Assembly: GCF_003363755.1 (NCBI RefSeq)
Contig: NZ_CP031396.1
Location: 2,046,001-2,110,000 of the forward strand
DNA from: Pseudomonas protegens
GTDB taxonomy: Bacteria > Pseudomonadota > Gammaproteobacteria > Pseudomonadales > Pseudomonadaceae
Reading direction: 5' to 3'
Length of the DNA stretch: 64,000 bases
Shown here: piece by piece, positions 10,996-20,660 of the stretch
How positions within the stretch are numbered: the stretch's first letter is position 1
How the letters are laid out: each line of letters opens with the position of its first letter
Position numbers and translations under genes: made by a program
Notes under the pieces: generated by a model
Seen by the model: the letters and a program-made list of their open reading frames with translations, nothing else
Databases searched by the model: none
What the model was told of the DNA's origin: nothing

Positions 10996-12197
10996 GTCTG
11001 ATTCAACGCATCGATGCCCTCCTGCCCCAGACCCAGTGCGGCAAGTGCGGCCACCCCGGATGCAAACCCTACGCCCAGGGCATCGCCAACGGCGAGGCCA
11101 TCAACAAGTGTCCACCCGGCGGCGAGGAAACCATCGCCGGCCTGGCGCAACTCCTGCAGCTACCGGTGCTGGAGCTGGATCGCAGCCGCGGCGAAGCTCC
11201 GGCCCAGATCGCTTATATTCGCGAGGCAGAATGCATCGGCTGCACCAAATGCATCCAGGCCTGTCCAGTGGACGCCATCGTCGGCGCGGCCAAATTGATG
11301 CATACCGTGCTGGTCGACGAATGCACCGGCTGTGACCTGTGCGTGGCGCCCTGTCCGGTGGACTGTATCGATATGCTGCCGCTGCCCGAGAGCAAGGTGG
11401 TACCGATCGTCGGCGGCCAGGCCACCAGCCCCGAGCAGGTGCAAGCCCGGAGCCGCAAGCGCGAGCAGGCGCGACGACGCTTCGAACAACGCAACGAACG
11501 CTTGCAACGGGAAGAAGCCCGGCGCCTGGCCGAGCGCCAGGCCCGCGCACAACGAGCCGCGCAAACCACTGACAACAGCCAGAACCCGGTGCAGGCCGCC
11601 ATCGAACGGGTCCGTGCGCAGAAGGCCGCGGCGGCCGATGCAGCACTGAAGAAAGCCAAGATCGAGCTGGCCATGAGCCGGGCCCAGTTGCACAAGTCGC
11701 TCAAGGCATTCGGCCATCCGCCGACCTTCGAGCAGCAAATGCAATTGATCGTCCTGCAGCGTCAGTTCGAAACCGCCGAGCAGGCCTTGGCCCAGCTGGA
11801 GTCCCAGGCGCCCCCTGCTCCGCCGCCAGAGGCCAAGGATGCTGAGCTCAAGCGCGCGAAGATCCAGTTGGCGACGCGCCGCGCCGAACTGAAGAAAGCT
11901 CAGGCGGCTGAAGCGTCCAGTGCTGAACTGGAAACCCTGAGCGCAGCCCTGGCGGCGGCCGAACAGGCCCTGCATGCGGCCGAGGACGCCAGTGCGAAAC
12001 CGGCGCCGACACTGACTCGCATCGAAAAACGCCCGATCGATCCACAGCTGCGGCAATTGAAAACCGAACTGGCCTACGCCCGCGCCGATCTGAACAAACT
12101 ACAGCGCCAGCCCGACACCCGAGCAGAACAGCTGGCCCAGGCTCAGGCACGCTTGCACGAGGCCGAGCGCCAGGTGAAGGCCCATGCTGATAGCTGA
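10992..12197 (+). CDS. rnfB: Atypical RnfB: Fe-S protein without membrane anchor, with long coiled tail
   Basis: RnfB is the Fe-S electron carrier of the Rnf complex. Here the 401-residue product begins [17 protein letters not shown]. It goes straight into the first cluster domain (C16, C19, C24, C40), with no N-terminal membrane helix as found in ordinary RnfB. A two-cluster ferredoxin domain follows (C81/84/87/91 and C111/114/117/121). Residues about 150-401 form an Ala/Arg/Lys/Gln-rich coiled region with repeats such as [16 protein letters not shown] and [16 protein letters not shown]. This resembles the C-terminal tail of RnfC rather than RnfB. The operon has no separate rnfC. The start overlaps rnfA and the end overlaps rnfD by 14 bases. 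Confidence 0.85.
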   Translation: MSLIQRIDALLPQTQCGKCGHPGCKPYAQGIANGEAINKCPPGGEETIAGLAQLLQLPVLELDRSRGEAPAQIAYIREAECIGCTKCIQACPVDAIVGAAKLMHTVLVDECTGCDLCVAPCPVDCIDMLPLPESKVVPIVGGQATSPEQVQARSRKREQARRRFEQRNERLQREEARRLAERQARAQRAAQTTDNSQNPVQAAIERVRAQKAAAADAALKKAKIELAMSRAQLHKSLKAFGHPPTFEQQMQLIVLQRQFETAEQALAQLESQAPPAPPPEAKDAELKRAKIQLATRRAELKKAQAAEASSAELETLSAALAAAEQALHAAEDASAKPAPTLTRIEKRPIDPQLRQLKTELAYARADLNKLQRQPDTRAEQLAQAQARLHEAERQVKAHADS

Positions 12198-13170
12198 CGG
12201 CGTCGACCAACGCCTGCGCCAGGCCATGCAGCGAGTGCTGCTGGCCACGCTGCCGGGCCTGTTGGTGATGCTGTGGCTGTACGGATGGGGCGTGCTGCTC
12301 AATCTGCTGCTGACCGTCAGCGGCGCCCTGGCCATGGAAGCCCTGGTCCTGTACCTCAGAAGACGCCCGCTGCCGCCCAACCTAGGCGATGGCAGTGCCT
12401 TGGTCAGCGCCACGCTACTGGCCCTGGCCTTGCCAGCTTACTGCCCCTGGTGGCTGCCGCTGAGCGCGGCCGCCGCCGCCATTGTCCTGGGCAAGCACTT
12501 ATACGGCGGTGTGGGCCAGAACCCGTTCAATCCGGCCATGCTCGGCTACGCCCTGGCCTTGTTGTGTTTTCCCCAGTCGATGACCCATTGGCCTGCGCCC
12601 CACGCCATGGACTTGCTCGGTGGCCTGCAACAGGTATTCGGTGTCGCGGACGGCCTGCATGCGGACGCCTGGGCTCAAGCCACGGCACTGGACAGCCTGC
12701 GGATCAACAAGAGCCTGACCCTCGACGAACTCTTTGCCGGCAACCGCGCTTTCGGTCACTTCGGCGGCCGTGGCGCCGAATGGATCAGCCTGGGGTTTCT
12801 TGCCGGGGGGCTGTTTCTGCTGCAGCAACGGGTCATCAGTTGGCAGGCGCCCGTGGGCATGCTGGGTAGCCTCTTTGTCATCAGCCTGCTGTGCTGGAAC
12901 GGCTCGGGCTCCGACTCCCATGGCTCACCGCTGTTTCACCTGCTCAGCGGCGCCAGCATGCTGGGCGCATTCTTTATCGTAACCGAACCGGTGTCCGGCC
13001 CCAAGGCAGCGAAAGCCAGGCTGCTGTTCGGCGTCGGCGTCGGCCTGCTGACCTACCTGATCCGCACCTGGGGCGGCTACCCCGACGGCGTTGCCTTCGC
13101 CGTACTGCTGATGAATCTGGCGGTACCGGGGCTGGAACGCCTGTGCCTCTCGGAACAGGAGAAAGCTTGA
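12184..13170 (+). CDS. rnfD: Rnf complex subunit RnfD
   Basis: RnfD is a polytopic membrane subunit of Rnf that carries a covalently bound FMN. The 328-residue protein has about nine hydrophobic segments and the [11 protein letters not shown] motif typical of the RnfD/NqrB family. The segment [11 protein letters not shown] aligns by eye with the usual GATPLD flavin site, keeping a threonine (about residue 167). It directly follows rnfB, overlapping its end, with no rnfC gene between. The C-terminus keeps the [15 protein letters not shown] element. Confidence 0.87.
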   Translation: MLIADGVDQRLRQAMQRVLLATLPGLLVMLWLYGWGVLLNLLLTVSGALAMEALVLYLRRRPLPPNLGDGSALVSATLLALALPAYCPWWLPLSAAAAAIVLGKHLYGGVGQNPFNPAMLGYALALLCFPQSMTHWPAPHAMDLLGGLQQVFGVADGLHADAWAQATALDSLRINKSLTLDELFAGNRAFGHFGGRGAEWISLGFLAGGLFLLQQRVISWQAPVGMLGSLFVISLLCWNGSGSDSHGSPLFHLLSGASMLGAFFIVTEPVSGPKAAKARLLFGVGVGLLTYLIRTWGGYPDGVAFAVLLMNLAVPGLERLCLSEQEKA

Positions 13171-13172
13171 GC

Positions 13173-13784
13173 ATGAAGAGCGCGCGAGGTCTGCTCCTGC
13201 TGGTGCTGCTCGGCGTTCTCGGCGTGGGCGCCACTCTGTGGCTGCAATACGCTGGCGCACCGCGCATCGCCGCCGAGCAACGGGCGTTGCAGGCCCGCAA
13301 GTTACTCGACCTGCTGCCTGCAGCAAGCTACGACAACCAGCCACTGGAGCAACCACTGCCCTTGAGGGATGTGCAACTGGACAACAGCCGCTTGCTGGAT
13401 GGCTACCTGGCCACCCGCGCGGGTCAGCCCAGTGCCGTGCTGCTACGCACTCGAGTGAACGGTTACGCGGGCCCCATCGAGCTGCTGATCGCCATCGACA
13501 GCCATGGCCGCCTGCTGGGCAGCAAGACGCTCAAGCAGGATGAAACCCCAGGCCTGGGAGGCCGCATCGCCGAACAGCCCAACGCCTGGCTGCAGGGGTT
13601 TTCCGGCACATCCCGCACGTCCCCGGACGATGCTGCCTGGGCCCTGAAAAAGGACAATGGCCAGTTCGATCAGATCGCCGGCGCCACCATCACCTCCCGC
13701 GCGGTGATCAGCGCCCTGCACGATGCCCTGCGCTACTTCGATGAGCATCGTCAGCAACTGCTTTCGGGAGCCGCCGATGAGTAA
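13173..13784 (+). CDS. rnfG: Rnf complex subunit RnfG
   Basis: RnfG is anchored by one N-terminal membrane helix (about 5-24), with a periplasmic flavin-binding domain. The 203-residue product contains GLGGRIAEQ and the covalent FMN site AGATITSRAV (the second Thr of the SGATxT-type motif) near residue 170. The start at 13173 lies two bases after the rnfD stop and follows an AGGAGA sequence. It overlaps rnfE by eight bases. Confidence 0.9.
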   Translation: MKSARGLLLLVLLGVLGVGATLWLQYAGAPRIAAEQRALQARKLLDLLPAASYDNQPLEQPLPLRDVQLDNSRLLDGYLATRAGQPSAVLLRTRVNGYAGPIELLIAIDSHGRLLGSKTLKQDETPGLGGRIAEQPNAWLQGFSGTSRTSPDDAAWALKKDNGQFDQIAGATITSRAVISALHDALRYFDEHRQQLLSGAADE

Positions 13785-14373
13785 GCCACTGTCATTGCCG
13801 GGCCTGCTGATGCTGACGCCGTTGATCGGGGCCACGGATTCCTGGGTCAAGGCCCTGGGCCTGGCTCTGGCGTCCACGCTGCTGATCGGGACCTTCGGGG
13901 CCGGCATGGGCCTGCTGCGGCCACACTTGCAAAGCCGTCAGCAGTGGCTGGCCAGCCTGTTGCTCGCCGCCACTCTCGGCAGTTGGCTGTGGCTGGCGGT
14001 GCAAGCCTGGAGTTATGAGTTACACCAGCAGTTGAGCCTGTACCTGGGCCTGCTGCCCCTGCAATGCGTGATATTGGAACAGGCGGGCTTCTTCCAGCAC
14101 CGCGACCGGCTACGCCTAACTGCAGGTTTCTGTGGCGCGCTGGCGCTGCTGGGCGCGCTGCGCGAATTGCTGGGCACCGGCGCCCTGGGCAGCCATCTAG
14201 GCTGGCTCGCCGGCCTGCCCGGTGATAGCGCCGGTTGGGTGTTGCTGCCCCAAGGCGGATTGCGCCTGCTGACTCTGGCCCCTGGGGGTTTTATCCTGCT
14301 TGGCCTGCTGCTGGCGGCAAAGCGGGCCTGGACCACCTCTTCATCCTTCAACCGACCGTCTTCGAGGAAATGA
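13777..14373 (+). CDS. rnfE: Rnf complex subunit RnfE
   Basis: RnfE is an integral membrane subunit paralogous to RnfA. The 198-residue product has about six hydrophobic segments and the family element GALALLGALRELLGTGA (about 125-141). It starts inside the end of rnfG at ATG 13777 after GGGAG, and ends 7 bases before nth. Placement next to nth is the usual arrangement in gammaproteobacteria. Confidence 0.87.
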   Translation: MSKPLSLPGLLMLTPLIGATDSWVKALGLALASTLLIGTFGAGMGLLRPHLQSRQQWLASLLLAATLGSWLWLAVQAWSYELHQQLSLYLGLLPLQCVILEQAGFFQHRDRLRLTAGFCGALALLGALRELLGTGALGSHLGWLAGLPGDSAGWVLLPQGGLRLLTLAPGGFILLGLLLAAKRAWTTSSSFNRPSSRK

Positions 14374-14380
14374 ACCACCG

Positions 14381-15019
14381 ATGAATGCCGCCAAACGCCT
14401 GGAAATATTTCGCCGACTTCACGAAGACAACCCCGAACCAAAAACCGAACTGGCCTACTCCTCGCCGTTCGAGTTGCTGATCGCGGTGATTCTTTCGGCG
14501 CAATCGACCGACGTCGGGGTCAACAAGGCGACCGCCAAACTCTTCCCCGTGGCCAATACACCGGCAGCTATCCATGCACTGGGGGTCGAGGGACTGTCCG
14601 AATACATCAAGACCATTGGCCTGTACAACAGCAAGGCCAAGAACGTCATCGAGACCTGCCGCCTGCTGGTGGAACGCCACAACAGTGAAGTGCCACAGAC
14701 CCGGGAGGAGCTGGAAGCCTTGCCCGGCGTCGGCCGCAAGACCGCCAACGTGGTCCTCAACACCGCTTTCCGGCAATTGACCATGGCTGTGGACACCCAC
14801 ATCTTCCGGGTCAGCAACCGCACCGGGCTGGCCCCGGGCAAGAATGTAGTGGAAGTGGAAAAAAAACTGCTGAAGTTTGTACCCAAGGAGTTTCTGCTGG
14901 ACTCCCATCACTGGCTGATCCTTCACGGTCGCTACGTCTGCCTGGCCCGTAAGCCACGTTGCGGTAGCTGTCGAATCGAAGACCTGTGCGAGTACAAGCA
15001 AAAGACTTCTGACGATTGA
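14381..15019 (+). CDS. nth: Endonuclease III (DNA glycosylase/AP lyase)
   Basis: Nth removes oxidised pyrimidines and nicks the abasic site in base-excision repair. The 212-residue protein has the helix-hairpin-helix LPGVGRKTA with the catalytic Lys (about 120), the catalytic Asp in AVDTHIFRV (about 138) and the C-terminal [4Fe-4S] loop (C-x6-C-x2-C-x5-C, about 187-203). Everything needed for activity is present. It is the last gene of the rnf transcription unit. Confidence 0.98.
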   Translation: MNAAKRLEIFRRLHEDNPEPKTELAYSSPFELLIAVILSAQSTDVGVNKATAKLFPVANTPAAIHALGVEGLSEYIKTIGLYNSKAKNVIETCRLLVERHNSEVPQTREELEALPGVGRKTANVVLNTAFRQLTMAVDTHIFRVSNRTGLAPGKNVVEVEKKLLKFVPKEFLLDSHHWLILHGRYVCLARKPRCGSCRIEDLCEYKQKTSDD

Positions 15020-15126
15020 GGCAGCATTGATTTTGTTGATGAGTCGATTGAAAAAATCTTTTTTACCCGCCAGGAGAATATCGATATAAGGAGCGCCAAT
15101 GGCAGTCTTAGCCTGGAGTTGACCTT

Positions 15127-15306
15127 ATGAGCACTGGCAAAGAACAACTGGACGTGGAAGAAGACTTCATCGCAGCAGACACAGACGATGCTGAACCGGT
15201 GGTCGAGGTGGCGAAAACCAATCTGAGCAAGCGCAGAACCATCGACAATCTTCTGGAAGAACGACGGCTGCAGAAACAACTGGCCGATTACGACTTTGAC
15301 CTCTAG
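15127..15306 (+). CDS. Small acidic protein, PA3496-type putative envelope integrity protein
   Basis: This 59-residue protein begins MSTGKEQLDVEEDF, has an acidic N-terminal half and ends in a charged helix (RTIDNLLEERRLQKQLADYDFDL). Its position right after rnf-nth matches the small conserved protein family known from P. aeruginosa PA3496. No signal peptide or membrane segment is visible, so the family name should be taken cautiously. GGAG lies about 8 bases upstream of the ATG, and a strong terminator follows the stop. Confidence 0.75.
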   Translation: MSTGKEQLDVEEDFIAADTDDAEPVVEVAKTNLSKRRTIDNLLEERRLQKQLADYDFDL

Positions 15307-15315
15307 TCACAAAAG

Positions 15316-15338
15316 AACCTCCAGACGGAGGTTTTTTT
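15316..15338 (+). terminator. Terminator of the rnf-nth-small protein region
   Basis: A 7-base-pair stem (AACCTCC / GGAGGTT) with an AGAC loop is followed by a T-run, 9 bases after the small gene. Confidence 0.88.
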
Positions 15339-15444
15339 GTGCCTCTCTCGCCCTGAAACTCGACCGGTCAGCCCCTCGGCATGACCGGTCCGTTCCTAAT
15401 TAACAGATTGTTCCATTCAAGGCTGTCGCTTCAGTCACCCACAC

Positions 15445-16071
15445 TCATACCAACTGATGGCGCTGGGCAAATTCGATCAGGTCAACCAATGAACGAGCAT
15501 TGAGCTTGGCCAACAACCGCCGCTTGTAAGTGCTGACGGTCTTGTTGCTCAAACACAAGCCCTCGGCGATTTCCTTGTTACTCATGCCATTGGTGAGCTG
15601 CTTCAATACGATCAACTCACGCCCTGAAAGAAGCTCGATCATTTCTTCCTCGCTGCTGATGCCCTGACTGGAACGAAAGGTGTGCAACGCCTCGTTGGGA
15701 AAGTAGCTGTAACCTGCCAGCACCGCCCGCACCGCACTGATCAGTTCGGTAATGTCCTGCTGCTTGCACACGTAGCCGGCGGCCCCGGCCTGCATGCAAC
15801 GCATGGAAAAGGGTCCGGGAACTTGCAGAGTCAACACTAGAATCTTGATCGGCATGCCTCTGGACATCAGGCGGGTTATAACTTCAAGCCCATCAAGTTG
15901 TGGGATACCAATATCCAAAATCAAAATATCGGGAACATATTCAAGAGCCAACTTTAAAGCATCCGTGCCGTTATCTGCTTCTGCTACTACTTCAAAACCA
16001 TGGCGTTCCATCAACATGCGCACAGCCAGGCGAATAACAGGATGATCATCCACGATCAATACTCTTTTCAT
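15445..16071 (-). CDS. Orphan LuxR/NarL-type response regulator
   Basis: This 208-residue regulator has a receiver domain (VDDHP acidic pair, phospho-acceptor Asp in LILDIGIP, Lys in VCKQQD) and a C-terminal LuxR helix-turn-helix (about 145-205, ELIVLKQLTNGMSNKEIAEGL). It resembles the BvgA/RcsB style of regulator. No kinase lies beside it, so its partner is elsewhere. The start at MKRVLIVDDHP (16071) is chosen because the receiver begins there; AAGGA lies somewhat far upstream (about 13 bases). The target genes are unknown. Confidence 0.85.
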   Translation of the reverse strand: MKRVLIVDDHPVIRLAVRMLMERHGFEVVAEADNGTDALKLALEYVPDILILDIGIPQLDGLEVITRLMSRGMPIKILVLTLQVPGPFSMRCMQAGAAGYVCKQQDITELISAVRAVLAGYSYFPNEALHTFRSSQGISSEEEMIELLSGRELIVLKQLTNGMSNKEIAEGLCLSNKTVSTYKRRLLAKLNARSLVDLIEFAQRHQLV

Positions 16072-16402
16072 AGGTCCATCCAAGTCCTTAGAGTTTTTTA
16101 GAGCCCGCACAATACCCCAGAGAATTGACTCTGACACCGTGCTACCAGGGGCTACGACCCTACGAGGACGATCCTTACAAACAATACCGATTTACCTTAC
16201 AAAAAAATTTAGATAAAGGTCGCTTAACTGGAAAAGCGCTTAAGATTAATCGCTAGAGCAGCTACTTTTCGTACTAAAAGACACATCATCAGGCAGCACT
16301 TTCAGCAGCGAGAGGGTGATTAACAAACTGCACTCAATAGCACTTCTTCGTTCAATCAACTGCCCTACTCAGCCTCTGCCCGTAGGCACCATTAATCAGA
16401 AG
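16072..16402. other. AT-rich intergenic region upstream of the orphan regulator
   Basis: This stretch of about 330 bases is clearly richer in A and T than its surroundings, especially 16180-16290. It should carry the promoter of the regulator gene on the - strand. I see no gene and no recognisable operator in it. Confidence 0.5.
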
Positions 16403-16435
16403 CAAAAAAAACCCCGCTTATCGCGGGGTTCTTTT
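16403..16435 (-). terminator. Terminator of argG
   Basis: A perfect 8-base-pair stem (AACCCCGC / GCGGGGTT) is followed on the - strand by a run of seven T. It lies 20 bases after the argG stop. Confidence 0.9.
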
Positions 16436-16449
16436 AGCAACTCAAGGTA

Positions 16450-17667
16450 TCAGACCAGAGTCCGCCCCTTGTTTGCAGCGATGCGCATGCGCAATGCGTT
16501 GAGCTTGATAAAGCCTGCTGCGTCCGCCTGGTTGTAAGCACCGCCGTCTTCTTCGAAGGTGGCGATGTTGGCGTCGAACAGCGACTCATCGGACTTGCGG
16601 CCGGTAACGATCACGTTGCCCTTGTACAGCTTCAGGCGCACTACACCGTTCACGTGGGCCTGGGAGGCGTCGATCATCTGTTGCAGCATCAGACGCTCAG
16701 GACTCCACCAGTAGCCGGTGTAGATCAGGCTGGCGTACTTGGGCATCAACTCGTCTTTGAGGTGAGCCACTTCGCGGTCCAGGGTAATGGACTCGATGGC
16801 GCGGTGGGCGCGCAGCATGATGGTGCCACCCGGGGTCTCGTAGCAGCCACGGGACTTCATGCCCACGTAACGGTTCTCGACGATGTCCAGACGACCGATG
16901 CCGTGTTCACCACCGATGCGGTTCAGGGTCGCCAGCACGGTAGCCGGAGTCATTTCCACACCGTCGATGGCGACGATGTCACCGTTGCGGTAGGTCAGCT
17001 CCAGGTATTGCGGGGTGTCAGGAGCCTTCTCCGGGGAGACGGTCCAGCGCCACATGTCTTCTTCGTGCTCGGTCCAGGTGTCTTCCAGCACGCCGCCTTC
17101 ATAGGAAATGTGCAGCAGGTTGGCATCCATCGAGTACGGCGACTTCTTCTTGCCGTGACGCTCGATCGGGATACCGTGCTTCTCGGCGTAGTCCATCAGT
17201 TTCTCGCGGGACAGCAGGTCCCACTCACGCCAAGGGGCGATCACTTTGACCCCTGGCTTGAGGGCATAGGCGCCCAGCTCGAAACGCACCTGATCGTTGC
17301 CCTTGCCGGTGGCGCCATGGGAAATGGCATCCGCGCCAGTCTCGTTGGCGATTTCGATCAAACGCTTGGCGATCAACGGACGAGCGATGGAAGTACCCAG
17401 CAGGTACTCGCCTTCGTAGACGGTGTTGGCGCGGAACATCGGGAAAACGAAATCACGCACGAACTCTTCGCGCAGATCGTCGATGTAGATCTCTTTGACG
17501 CCCATGGCTTGCGCCTTGGCGCGGGCCGGCTCGACCTCTTCGCCTTGGCCCAGGTCAGCAGTGAAAGTCACTACTTCACAGTTGTAAGTATCCTGCAGCC
17601 ACTTGAGGATCACCGAAGTGTCCAGGCCGCCCGAATACGCCAGAACGACCTTGTTTACGTCCGCCAT
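16450..17667 (-). CDS. argG: Argininosuccinate synthase
   Basis: ArgG joins citrulline and aspartate using ATP, the second-last step of arginine synthesis. The 405-residue protein begins [19 protein letters not shown], with the N-type ATP pyrophosphatase P-loop (SGGLDTS, about 12-18). Conserved segments such as [15 protein letters not shown] follow. I chose the ATG at 17667 because the family begins just before the first beta strand, and the 30-codon upstream extension has no conserved content. A tandem ArgR operator lies 60-97 bases upstream. Confidence 0.98.
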   Translation of the reverse strand: MADVNKVVLAYSGGLDTSVILKWLQDTYNCEVVTFTADLGQGEEVEPARAKAQAMGVKEIYIDDLREEFVRDFVFPMFRANTVYEGEYLLGTSIARPLIAKRLIEIANETGADAISHGATGKGNDQVRFELGAYALKPGVKVIAPWREWDLLSREKLMDYAEKHGIPIERHGKKKSPYSMDANLLHISYEGGVLEDTWTEHEEDMWRWTVSPEKAPDTPQYLELTYRNGDIVAIDGVEMTPATVLATLNRIGGEHGIGRLDIVENRYVGMKSRGCYETPGGTIMLRAHRAIESITLDREVAHLKDELMPKYASLIYTGYWWSPERLMLQQMIDASQAHVNGVVRLKLYKGNVIVTGRKSDESLFDANIATFEEDGGAYNQADAAGFIKLNALRMRIAANKGRTLV

Positions 17668-17726
17668 GCCATCACTCCACGGGGTTGTACGGAAAGCCGT
17701 CGAGTCTACCGATCCACGAGGATAAT

Positions 17727-17763
17727 TTACAGAGGCGCGACAGCTTATGACGACCAAGCGACA
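17727..17763 (-). promoter_or_regulatory. Tandem ArgR operator upstream of argG
   Basis: On the - strand two TGTCGC-N8 half-sites occur 21 bases apart: TGTCGC-N8-CA at 17748-17763 and TGTCGC-N8-AA at 17727-17742. This matches the Pseudomonas ArgR pattern TGTCGC-N8-AA in direct repeat. argG should therefore be controlled by arginine through ArgR. Confidence 0.75.
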
Positions 17764-17796
17764 GATTATGTCGAGCGCGCGACGACGACAGCCGTA

Positions 17797-18711
17797 TCAG
17801 GAAGTCGCCGCAGCGCTGGAACCGGAGGTGGCCTGAGGCGCCGGAGCCGGTTTTTCGGTGGGGGCGACCCGTTCCAGATGCACATTGACCCGGCGATTCT
17901 TCGCTCGGTTGGCAGGATTGGTGTTGGGAGCCAGGGGATAACGCTCACCATGGAAGCGCACCACAATCTGGTTTTCCGCCAAACCGTTGGCCTTGAAGAA
18001 CTCCATCACCGCCAAGGCCCGGCGGCGGGACAGGTCGCGGTTGGTCAAGCGATTGCCGCTATTGTCAGAGTGGCCATCCAGTTCGACGTGATTGACCGTC
18101 GGATCGGCCTTGATGAAATCCACCATCACCTGCAACTTCGCCTTGGCCCGAGCATCGAGTTCGATACCGCCGCCCGGGAACCCGATCTCGCCCTGCTTCA
18201 CCTGTTCGTAGTTCATCGGCAGCAGTTTGGTCATGCAGCTTTGATAGTCGCTGTAGGCCTTGCTGAATTTCACCGGAAGCAGGCGCACCTCGGAAACCCC
18301 ACCCTCGCGGGAAAAATGCCGGACCACCGGACTACGCCCTTCCAGCAAACCGATGATCAGGCGACCGGCCTGCATCTGATTGCTGTTGTACAGCACCCCA
18401 TCCGTGCCGGCCTTGACCGCCCCGAGGTTGATGTCGCCACGCCCCGGCTGCCAGGGCGCCGCGGCCGCAAGCAGCGTCGCCGAGCCACCTGCCTGCATCG
18501 GGTTGAAACTCTTGAGGCGAAAAATCGCCTGCTCACCGGCGCGGCGAACGAATTCGCCGGAACCGAAATCGGTGACGGGCTGGATCAAGCGGCACTCGAA
18601 TTTGTCACCTTCGACCGTCCACTCAATGCTCTCCAGACGGGTCTGGAAAGTGAGAGCCATCGCGGGCAGGCTGGCAAACACACTGAGCAAGGCTAGATAA
18701 CGCTGGCGCAC
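17797..18711 (-). CDS. motY: Flagellar T-ring protein MotY
   Basis: MotY is a periplasmic OmpA-like protein of the sodium-type flagellar motor ring; in Pseudomonas it works with the MotAB/MotCD stators. A signal peptide (RYLALLSVFASLPAMA) precedes an N-terminal MotY domain (about 20-145). A C-terminal peptidoglycan-binding OmpA domain follows (about 155-280, with HVELDGHSDNSG and NRRVNVHLE). The best start is GTG 18711, with GGAG 6 bases before it; an in-frame TTG eight codons upstream lacks such a site. The argG-motY-pyrC order is conserved in P. aeruginosa. Confidence 0.88.
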   Translation of the reverse strand: MRQRYLALLSVFASLPAMALTFQTRLESIEWTVEGDKFECRLIQPVTDFGSGEFVRRAGEQAIFRLKSFNPMQAGGSATLLAAAAPWQPGRGDINLGAVKAGTDGVLYNSNQMQAGRLIIGLLEGRSPVVRHFSREGGVSEVRLLPVKFSKAYSDYQSCMTKLLPMNYEQVKQGEIGFPGGGIELDARAKAKLQVMVDFIKADPTVNHVELDGHSDNSGNRLTNRDLSRRRALAVMEFFKANGLAENQIVVRFHGERYPLAPNTNPANRAKNRRVNVHLERVAPTEKPAPAPQATSGSSAAATS

Positions 18712-18868
18712 GGGAGGCTCCACTGACGTGTACAACAGAAAAATCGACAGGCGTTAATACGCCATACCTTCGGGATATCGGTTGCTCGTCGCAAAACTTG
18801 ATAGCGAGTGCCTGGAAGAGTCTTTTCCGGTAGCATTCCCCCCGAGTTTTACCCGCCTGGAACCTCCA

Positions 18869-19915
18869 ATGTCCGACCGCCTGACCCTGCTGCGTCCCGA
18901 CGACTGGCATATTCATCTTCGCGATGGTGCCGTGTTGCCCAATACAGTCGCAGATGTCGCGCGCACCTTTGGCCGCGCCATCATCATGCCCAACCTGGTA
19001 CCTCCGGTGCGTAACGCCGTGGAAGCCGACGCCTATCGCCAGCGTATTCTAGCTGCGCGCCCGGCCGGCAGCCGCTTCGAGCCGCTGATGGTGCTCTACC
19101 TGACCGACCGCACCCAGCCGGACGAGATCCACGCAGCCAAGGCCAGCGGTTTCGTGCACGCCGCCAAGCTGTACCCGGCCGGCGCGACCACCAACTCGGA
19201 CTCGGGCGTGACCAGCATCGACAAGATCTTCCCGGTGCTCGAGGCGATGGCCGAAGTTGGCCTGCCGCTGCTGATTCACGGTGAAGTGACCCGCGGCGAC
19301 GTCGACGTCTTCGACCGCGAGAAAATCTTCATCGACGAGCATATGCGTCGCGTGGTCGAGCGCTTCCCCAGTCTGAAAGTGGTGTTCGAACACATCACCA
19401 CCGGCGAAGCCGTGCAGTTCGTCAAGGAGGCTTCGGCCAACGTCGGCGCCACCATCACCGCGCACCACCTGCTGTACAACCGCAACCACATGCTGGTGGG
19501 CGGTATTCGCCCGCACTTCTATTGCCTGCCGATTCTCAAGCGCAACACCCACCAGGAAGCTCTGCTGGATGCGGCCACCAGTGGCAGCGAGAAGTTCTTC
19601 CTCGGCACCGACTCGGCGCCTCATGCCCAGCACGCCAAGGAAGCCGCTTGCGGTTGCGCCGGCTGCTACAGCGCCTATGCCGCGATCGAGCTGTATGCTG
19701 AAGCGTTCGAACAGCGCAATGCCCTGGACAAACTGGAAGCCTTTGCCAGCCTCAACGGCCCGCGCTTCTACGGCCTACCGACCAACACCGATCGCATCAC
19801 CCTGGTTCGTGAAGAATGGACCGCCCCCGCCAGCCTGCCGTTCGGTGAGCTGACTGTCATTCCGCTGCGCGCCGGTGAAAAACTGCGCTGGCGCCTGCTG
19901 GAGGATCACTCGTGA
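18869..19915 (+). CDS. pyrC: Dihydroorotase
   Basis: PyrC cyclises N-carbamoyl-aspartate to dihydroorotate in pyrimidine synthesis. The 348-residue class II enzyme shows the metal-binding HxH in DDWHIHLRD (about 15-20), the Lys to be carbamylated in [10 protein letters not shown] (about 103), later metal His residues (LIHGEVT, VFEHITT) and the catalytic Asp in GTDSAPH. It is complete. Its stop overlaps the rnt start by four bases. Confidence 0.97.
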   Translation: MSDRLTLLRPDDWHIHLRDGAVLPNTVADVARTFGRAIIMPNLVPPVRNAVEADAYRQRILAARPAGSRFEPLMVLYLTDRTQPDEIHAAKASGFVHAAKLYPAGATTNSDSGVTSIDKIFPVLEAMAEVGLPLLIHGEVTRGDVDVFDREKIFIDEHMRRVVERFPSLKVVFEHITTGEAVQFVKEASANVGATITAHHLLYNRNHMLVGGIRPHFYCLPILKRNTHQEALLDAATSGSEKFFLGTDSAPHAQHAKEAACGCAGCYSAYAAIELYAEAFEQRNALDKLEAFASLNGPRFYGLPTNTDRITLVREEWTAPASLPFGELTVIPLRAGEKLRWRLLEDHS

Positions 19916-20583
19916 GTGACGACCATTTCGACGACGAACAAGAAGGTAACGGCGGCGGCCCTCGACACCCGATGGCCGCTCGTTTTCGCGGTTACCTGCC
20001 GGTAGTCGTCGACGTTGAAACCGGCGGCTTCAACTCGGCCACCGACGCCCTGCTGGAGATTGCCGCCACCACTATCGGCATGGATGAAAAAGGCTTCGTG
20101 TTCCCGGAACACACCTATTTCTTCCGGGTCGAGCCTTTTGAAGGCGCGAACATCGAAGCCGCGGCCCTGGAGTTCACCGGGATCAAGCTCGACCACCCGC
20201 TGCGCATGGCCGTCAGCGAGGAAACTGCACTGACCGATATTTTCCGTGGGGTGCGCAAGGCGCTGAAAGCCAATGGCTGCAAACGCGCCATCCTGGTGGG
20301 CCACAACAGCAGTTTCGACCTGGGCTTCCTCAACGCCGCTGTGGCGCGCCTGGATATGAAGCGCAACCCGTTCCACCCGTTCTCCAGCTTCGACACCGCC
20401 ACCCTGGCTGGCCTGGCTTATGGACAGACCGTTTTGGCCAAGGCCTGTCAGAGTGCGGATATCGACTTCGACGGTCGCGAGGCTCACTCGGCCCGTTACG
20501 ACACCGAGAAGACTGCCGAGCTGTTCTGCGGCATCGTCAACCGCTGGAAACAAATGGGCGGCTGGCAGGATTTCGACGACTGA
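19912..20583 (+). CDS. rnt: Ribonuclease T
   Basis: RNase T is a DEDD-family 3'-5' exoribonuclease that trims the 3' ends of tRNA and other stable RNAs. The 223-residue protein shows the exonuclease motifs VVDVETGGF (Exo I), HNSSFDLGF (Exo II) and [13 protein letters not shown] (Exo III, DEDDh type). Translation begins at a GTG that overlaps the pyrC stop (GTGA), so coupling is expected. It shares a bidirectional terminator with the convergent peroxiredoxin gene. Confidence 0.96.
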   Translation: MSDDHFDDEQEGNGGGPRHPMAARFRGYLPVVVDVETGGFNSATDALLEIAATTIGMDEKGFVFPEHTYFFRVEPFEGANIEAAALEFTGIKLDHPLRMAVSEETALTDIFRGVRKALKANGCKRAILVGHNSSFDLGFLNAAVARLDMKRNPFHPFSSFDTATLAGLAYGQTVLAKACQSADIDFDGREAHSARYDTEKTAELFCGIVNRWKQMGGWQDFDD

Positions 20584-20610
20584 TCAATTCTTCGTCGGGT
20601 TGAATTGCCT

Positions 20611-20648
20611 GCATAAAAAAACCGGCCCTGAGGCCGGTTTTTTTATGC
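20611..20648. terminator. Bidirectional terminator between rnt and peroxiredoxin
   Basis: A perfect 17-base-pair stem with a CTGA loop includes seven A on one arm and seven T on the other, between two convergent genes. Confidence 0.92.
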
Positions 20649-20660
20649 GTGACGCCTGGC

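Noticed and set aside
11014..11649. Possible separate rnfC fragment overlapping rnfB
   Set aside because: The alternative frames translate to Arg/Ala/Pro-rich shadows. The cluster cysteines and tail are in the rnfB frame only.
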